Source: Cacconaster sp964598495 (GTDB lineage Bacteria; Bacteroidota; Bacteroidia; Bacteroidales; UBA932). From it: 47,556 nucleotides of DNA. The notes under the pieces were generated by a model. That model saw only the letters and a program-made list of their open reading frames with translations, was not told where the DNA came from and did not search any database. Both the position numbers and the translations under genes were made by a program. Location of the stretch: positions 1 through 47,556 of the forward strand of contig CAZRBY010000015.1 of the NCBI GenBank assembly GCA_964598495.1. The letters are read 5' to 3'. Below, piece after piece: positions 44,501 through 47,556 of the stretch; the first letter of the stretch is position 1; each line of letters begins with the position of its first letter.

Positions 44501-46834
44501 ACAGTCAATGATGCTCCCATCCGTTTGTTCGGAATTCAAAGGATAATGGTAGAGGATGATGCAACACACCTCAATCCCCGAATCGGCATAGCCGACGAGA
44601 TTCGCCCCGAAAGCAAAGTCACACTGACTGTCAGTGAGCGTGACGGCCGTCCGATGAGCTATGTCGTAGCTCTTGTGGACGAAGGATTACTCAGTCTTAC
44701 CAGATTCAAGACCCCTAATCCATGGGGTAGTTTCTACGCAACCGAGGCTCTCGGAGTCCGCAGTTGGGACCTCTACGATCTTGTGATAGGTGCCTACGGT
44801 GCGAGGATGGAGCAGATGTTTGCCATTGGAGGTGACGGAGAAGTTGAGGAGATTGCAGCTGCCAATAAGGCTGAGAGATTCAAGCCCGTATCTATCTTCC
44901 TCGGTCCCTATACAATAAAGGCCAGGAGTAAACAGAATCACGAAATTACTCTTCCCGCATATATAGGCAATCTCCGCGTTATGGTAGTGGCTACCGACGG
45001 AAAAGCACAAGGATCTGCAGAGAAAAATGTTGCAGTCACCAAGCCGTTGATGGTACAGAGTACTCTCCCAAGGGTTATCGGTACTGACGAAGATGTGGAG
45101 ATTCCCATAACTGTATTCGCTACAAAGAGCAATCTGGGTAAAGTAACCGTATCGCTCTCGACCAACGATCTACTCGATATCTCCGGATCTTCGTCTCAGA
45201 CACTGAATTTTTCAGCCGCGGGAGAACAGATGGCATTTTTCAAAGTGAAGGCCTCATCTGCCGAAGGCATAGCAAAAATAACTGCGAAGGCTAAATGCTC
45301 CGCAGATGATGCAGAGGAGAAAATAGAAATCGACGTGAGAGATCCCAATCCTCTTACCACCAATGCCAAGACCATACTGTTAGCTGGTGGCAAGAGCCAA
45401 AAGGTGACTTTCGAACTTGCAGGCAAACAGGGGACCAATACGGCTTTCGTAGAAGCAAGTTCCATCCCGCCCGTAGATCTGGGTTATCGCCTTGAGTATC
45501 TGGTGAAATATCCTCATGGATGTATTGAACAGATCGTCTCTTCAGCCTTTCCTCAGCTCTATCTTGGAGCAGTCCAGACACTGAGTGATGAGCAGAAGAG
45601 CGAATGTGAGAACAATATCAAGGCGACTATCACCAAACTCCCCTCATATGCTCTCAACAATGGAGGAATGACTTACTGGCCGAATACCTCTTCGTATGCA
45701 TCCTCCAGTACATGGGGCACCATCTATGCTCTCCACTTCCTGGTGGAAGCTGAGTCAAAGGGCTATGCAGTGCCTGCCTGGCTCAAGCGCAGTATGACTT
45801 TGTTTGTAAAAGATGTGGCTTCTTCAACATCCCAAGATTATCCATACCGGACGTATGCTGCCTATGTTCTTACGCTAACCGGTGCCGCACCTCGAGGTGA
45901 CATGAACCGTATGCGCAATGAGGTGGATAATATGAACACAGAATCCGGCTGGTTCCTTGCACTGGCCTATGCTTCCGACAAGAAGAGCGATGTTGCAAAG
46001 AATATCATCTCAAAGGTATCCAACCGTCCTGCAGGTAAAATTGATAGATTCTCCTATTCATTTGAAAGTGAAGATAGATTCAAGGCCGTTTCAGCAATTG
46101 CATACCGGCTTACGGGCAACAAGCAGGAGGCGTTCAAGTCAATAGAAACTCTCTCCAAATCGTTAAATGATCGCAATCACTTTATGAGCACTCAAAGTAC
46201 GGCTTGGGCGCTGAATGCGGTGGCCGCATATGCTGCACAATACTCTGAGGAAGGAGTTAACGTTACTGCAAAGGCAGGCAGAGAGAATATCACTCTCAAG
46301 GACGACAAATGTATAGCACGCAGTGCTTTGGATGTCGCAAAAGGTGAAAGTATAGAATTTGAGTTTACCAACAAGACAGATGCTCCTACCTATATAGTAA
46401 TGAGTTCCACCGGAGTTCCGGCAAAGGGTCAGGAGACGGCCTTCTCCAACGGACTTCGTCTTTCGGTTAGCTATACACTACCTAATGGCACGCCTGTAGA
46501 TCCATTCTCTCTTACGCAAGGCACCGACTTTGTGATAAAGGCACGTGTTACCAATACCAGCGCAACTGAGGACTATACCAATCTCATACTCTCGCAGATA
46601 TTCCCTTCCGGATGGGAGATTGCCAATGACCGCACAACCGATTTCTATCAGGATTACAGGGATGATAGAGTTTATTCCTATTTTGACCTTGAAAAATCGG
46701 CGTCAAAGGAGATTTCTATTAGAGCAACTGCCACCTACAAAGGTAAGTTCTATCTCCCTTCAACCATCTGTGAGGCTATGTATGATGAGACAGTTAATGC
46801 ATCAGTCAAGGGCGGCTGGTGTGAAGTGAAATGA
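41504..46834 (+). CDS. Bacterial alpha-2-macroglobulin-like lipoprotein with thioester
   Basis: A 1776-residue lipoprotein (FSVISC, Cys21) of the bacterial A2M family, thought to trap proteases that breach the envelope. It has an extended N-terminal region, macroglobulin domains including an MG2-type segment FGERGVWRPGDD near residue 560, a bait/A2M region with LGPYTIKARSKQ near 1130, and the thioester motif GCIEQ with Cys1340 and Gln1343, so covalent trapping should be possible. The thioester-domain helices and receptor-binding-like C-terminus follow. In other bacteria A2M and PBP1C genes are neighbours and are thought to guard and repair murein together; here they diverge from one promoter. 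The stop overlaps the next start (ATGA). Confidence 0.95.
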   Translation: MKRLTAFISFAAILLFSVISCNQGKGDYALSVSSEIRTTDPVVITVPDAYVINVGDNTPDDLKKLVQSTPKREFSVSLIDERTIAVFFAEPLEFNAEYKIQIDAGKLVGKKSRTVSYNFKTLAPEIHYDLGGITVYPDEDDKYHLDIVITTSDPVGNDYIEKGIILSKDFPVSWQHAEDGLLHRLSINDIIPEKKQSVFTVSRKYELFNDMGSWSFNIPAEGVFVIINAEALLDPYRYEIVFSSALDKKQVMANLVKLPNAGKLKFLVDRNKLTIYPTVEDVQKQTVNISKLIKNAKGEQLGFDWEQTFDVPQKEPFVKFSTKGVVLPSSNGNKLFFQSQNYAKVQVRVHRIYENNMLQYLQSERLDEKSNYILGRVAKIVVDTVLVLGDPSSSKLKGVASYGLNITDLIKVQKGALYRIGIKGVEPLVEKESDYYESDYYFGYYNDYEDRHVNILASDLAVIAKGSGKGTYTFFVTNIIDASPVSGAKVKVFDYVNQVIGEGSTGGDGKVEIKLSEEPHTAVVTSGNDKNYLKLTYGASLSVSNFDVGGTSVSGGQKGYIFGERGVWRPGDDIYITFVSMLDGGVLPSDHPVTAVLRNPQGQIIRSIVNNNGFNGMYAFRFQTADSDPTGHWQVDVTAGGQTYSKSVRIETVKPNKLLIDLQLDGKEIVPVDEVKGDLSVKWLVGSVAADLEARIDIECFRGVTEFAKYKNFVFEDRSRSFNQATYNLTPGRTDQDGNLSFNYRLTEIGEQPGMLRAVFTTRVFEKSGDFSIDSYTTTISPYNTYIGINVPETEDYWGDLYLDKSKTHTIKLAAVDYKGNPARGRVDADVEVYKMGWSWWWGSSSSELASYSKDSYNKPYRTFKVSIVNGEGSFQLSFTDDSGYYFIRVIDPKGGHATSYVTQVYTGDDKSTAAGSESATRLATSLDKEKYKVGEDAQLTIPSAPGAKVLVSIEKGESVLKTFWMTCSDTKTTIRIPIESGMTPNVYASVTLIQPHNTTVNDAPIRLFGIQRIMVEDDATHLNPRIGIADEIRPESKVTLTVSERDGRPMSYVVALVDEGLLSLTRFKTPNPWGSFYATEALGVRSWDLYDLVIGAYGARMEQMFAIGGDGEVEEIAAANKAERFKPVSIFLGPYTIKARSKQNHEITLPAYIGNLRVMVVATDGKAQGSAEKNVAVTKPLMVQSTLPRVIGTDEDVEIPITVFATKSNLGKVTVSLSTNDLLDISGSSSQTLNFSAAGEQMAFFKVKASSAEGIAKITAKAKCSADDAEEKIEIDVRDPNPLTTNAKTILLAGGKSQKVTFELAGKQGTNTAFVEASSIPPVDLGYRLEYLVKYPHGCIEQIVSSAFPQLYLGAVQTLSDEQKSECENNIKATITKLPSYALNNGGMTYWPNTSSYASSSTWGTIYALHFLVEAESKGYAVPAWLKRSMTLFVKDVASSTSQDYPYRTYAAYVLTLTGAAPRGDMNRMRNEVDNMNTESGWFLALAYASDKKSDVAKNIISKVSNRPAGKIDRFSYSFESEDRFKAVSAIAYRLTGNKQEAFKSIETLSKSLNDRNHFMSTQSTAWALNAVAAYAAQYSEEGVNVTAKAGRENITLKDDKCIARSALDVAKGESIEFEFTNKTDAPTYIVMSSTGVPAKGQETAFSNGLRLSVSYTLPNGTPVDPFSLTQGTDFVIKARVTNTSATEDYTNLILSQIFPSGWEIANDRTTDFYQDYRDDRVYSYFDLEKSASKEISIRATATYKGKFYLPSTICEAMYDETVNASVKGGWCEVK

Positions 46835-47499
46835 TAAAAGCAATATCAGATAGGTATATGAAGTCATTCAAGAGTTTTTTTAATCCCAACTACGGCTTTT
46901 TAAGAGCTGTGGTTGGGATCGTAGCGGGTCTTGTGCTGCTCATCTGGCCCGATACGATGAAGGATGTCATAGTACGAATCATCGGAGGACTCTTTCTGGT
47001 GATCGGCTGTGTTTCCCTTGTCATTTATTTCATTAATAGCAGGAAGGCTGAAAAGTCACAAAGTACCACTGACAAGGTTAAGGACAATTTTTCCGCAGTG
47101 AATGCTGTACTGAGCATCATTTTCGGTGCTGTGCTGATCATTATCCCAGATGTCTTCGTGGGGCTTCTTCTAGTGCTGCTTGGAATCATTCTGGTGGTCT
47201 TTGGTGTGGGCGAGATCTTTACGTTTATCTCAGCGCGCAAACAGGCCCCAATCCCTTGGTATATGTTTGTGATGCCCGGTATTGTGGCTCTTTGCGGCAT
47301 ATTCTTGGTGTTTAATCCTCACGAGTCCCAGATTCTGATGTTCCGTCTTCTGGGTGCAGGTTTTCTGGCTTACGGTCTGTTTGAACTTTATGCGACAATC
47401 AAGATTCGCAAGGCGATAAAAGAAAAGTTGTCAGAGAGTCATGTCGATCCATCCAAAGAGCTTGTGGAGGAGGTCGATTATGAAGAGGTAAAAGAATAA
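46831..47499 (+). CDS. DUF308/HdeD-like integral membrane protein
   Basis: A 222-residue protein with about six membrane helices arranged as three similar hairpin pairs (AVVGIVAGLVLLIWP; IIGGLFLVIGCVSLVIYF; VLSIIFGAVLIIIPD; and the later GLLLVLLGIILVVFG, MPGIVALCGIFLVFNP, LLGAGFLAYGLFELYA). The repeated Gly-rich helix followed by Trp/Ile-Pro-Asp is typical of DUF308/HdeD proteins. In enterobacteria HdeD is linked to acid stress; the role here is unknown. The C-terminus is acidic and soluble. It overlaps the A2M stop by 4 bp, so it is translationally coupled to it and may serve the same envelope-defence process. ATG codons at 46831 and 46858 are both possible. Confidence 0.85.
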   Translation: MIKAISDRYMKSFKSFFNPNYGFLRAVVGIVAGLVLLIWPDTMKDVIVRIIGGLFLVIGCVSLVIYFINSRKAEKSQSTTDKVKDNFSAVNAVLSIIFGAVLIIIPDVFVGLLLVLLGIILVVFGVGEIFTFISARKQAPIPWYMFVMPGIVALCGIFLVFNPHESQILMFRLLGAGFLAYGLFELYATIKIRKAIKEKLSESHVDPSKELVEEVDYEEVKE

Positions 47500-47517
47500 T
47501 CTTTTTTTGAGTATTTT

Positions 47518-47548
47518 TTTGTCAATCCAAAATTTGTTTCTATATTTG
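47518..47548 (+). promoter_or_regulatory. Near-perfect promoter (TTTG-N19-TATATTTG) at the window end
   Basis: -33 TTTG (47518-47521) and -7 TATATTTG (47541-47548) match the Bacteroidota consensus fully with 19-bp spacing, the best promoter in the window. It must serve a gene starting just outside it; matches this good often precede highly expressed or stable-RNA genes. Confidence 0.72.
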
Positions 47549-47556
47549 CAACCCGT

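Overview
The window is chromosomal DNA from an anaerobic member of the order Bacteroidales (Bacteroidota). The evidence is two SusC/SusD pairs, repeated matches to the Bacteroidota promoter (-7 box TAnnTTTG, -33 TTG), an OstA-like protein, Sec/lipoprotein-rich gene content and a pyruvate:ferredoxin oxidoreductase. The family within the order cannot be fixed by eye. Most of the window is core metabolism and envelope biogenesis. There is no phage, integrase, transposase, CRISPR array, toxin-antitoxin or obvious defence system.

Layout. 1-2500: end of rpsO, a terminator, then pnp and its terminator. 2500-6625: an unknown secreted protein with an internal duplication, convergent with a small helical protein and a minus-strand murein-peptide recycling pair (NlpC/P60 lipoprotein plus Tat-type dipeptide epimerase). 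6650-14060: a radical SAM gene, then a tight run guaB, lipoprotein, SurA-like PPIase and OstA-like protein, linking purine synthesis to outer-membrane biogenesis. 14070-23770: two head-to-head paralogous SusC/SusD pairs with no enzymes or regulators beside them. 23840-31025: hutH, hutI, an MBL-fold hydrolase, a bifunctional FtcD and class III fructose-bisphosphatase, all co-oriented, with urocanase (hutU) absent. 31129-34092: a TonB-receptor-like barrel interrupted by a run of Ns, then fabD. 34112-38520: an unknown secreted protein divergent from nifJ (PFOR). 38542-39062: tRNA-Arg(CCG), a repeat-rich intergenic region and tRNA-His(GTG) on the other strand. 39141-47499: pbpC (PBP1C) divergent from an alpha-2-macroglobulin lipoprotein with an intact thioester motif, followed by a DUF308 membrane protein. 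The window ends in a near-perfect promoter for a gene outside it.

How the genes work together. Envelope maintenance dominates. It covers PBP1C with A2M, the murein dipeptide epimerase with its endopeptidase, SurA with the OstA-like protein, and two nutrient importers. The histidine-to-glutamate genes, FBPase III and PFOR fit an amino-acid-using, gluconeogenic anaerobe.

The most interesting non-genic signals are three. First, divergent promoters have -7 boxes set back to back; the pbpC/A2M pair forms one 16-bp perfect palindrome. Second, a family of degenerate AGTTCTGAG-type repeats abuts terminators, and one copy is translated inside the OstA-like gene. Third, two perfect hairpins stand in tandem downstream of tRNA-Arg. 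I see no clearly new multi-gene system. The best candidates for undescribed biology are the MBL hydrolase embedded in the hut run, the duplicated-domain protein at 2829 and the shared pbpC/A2M promoter.
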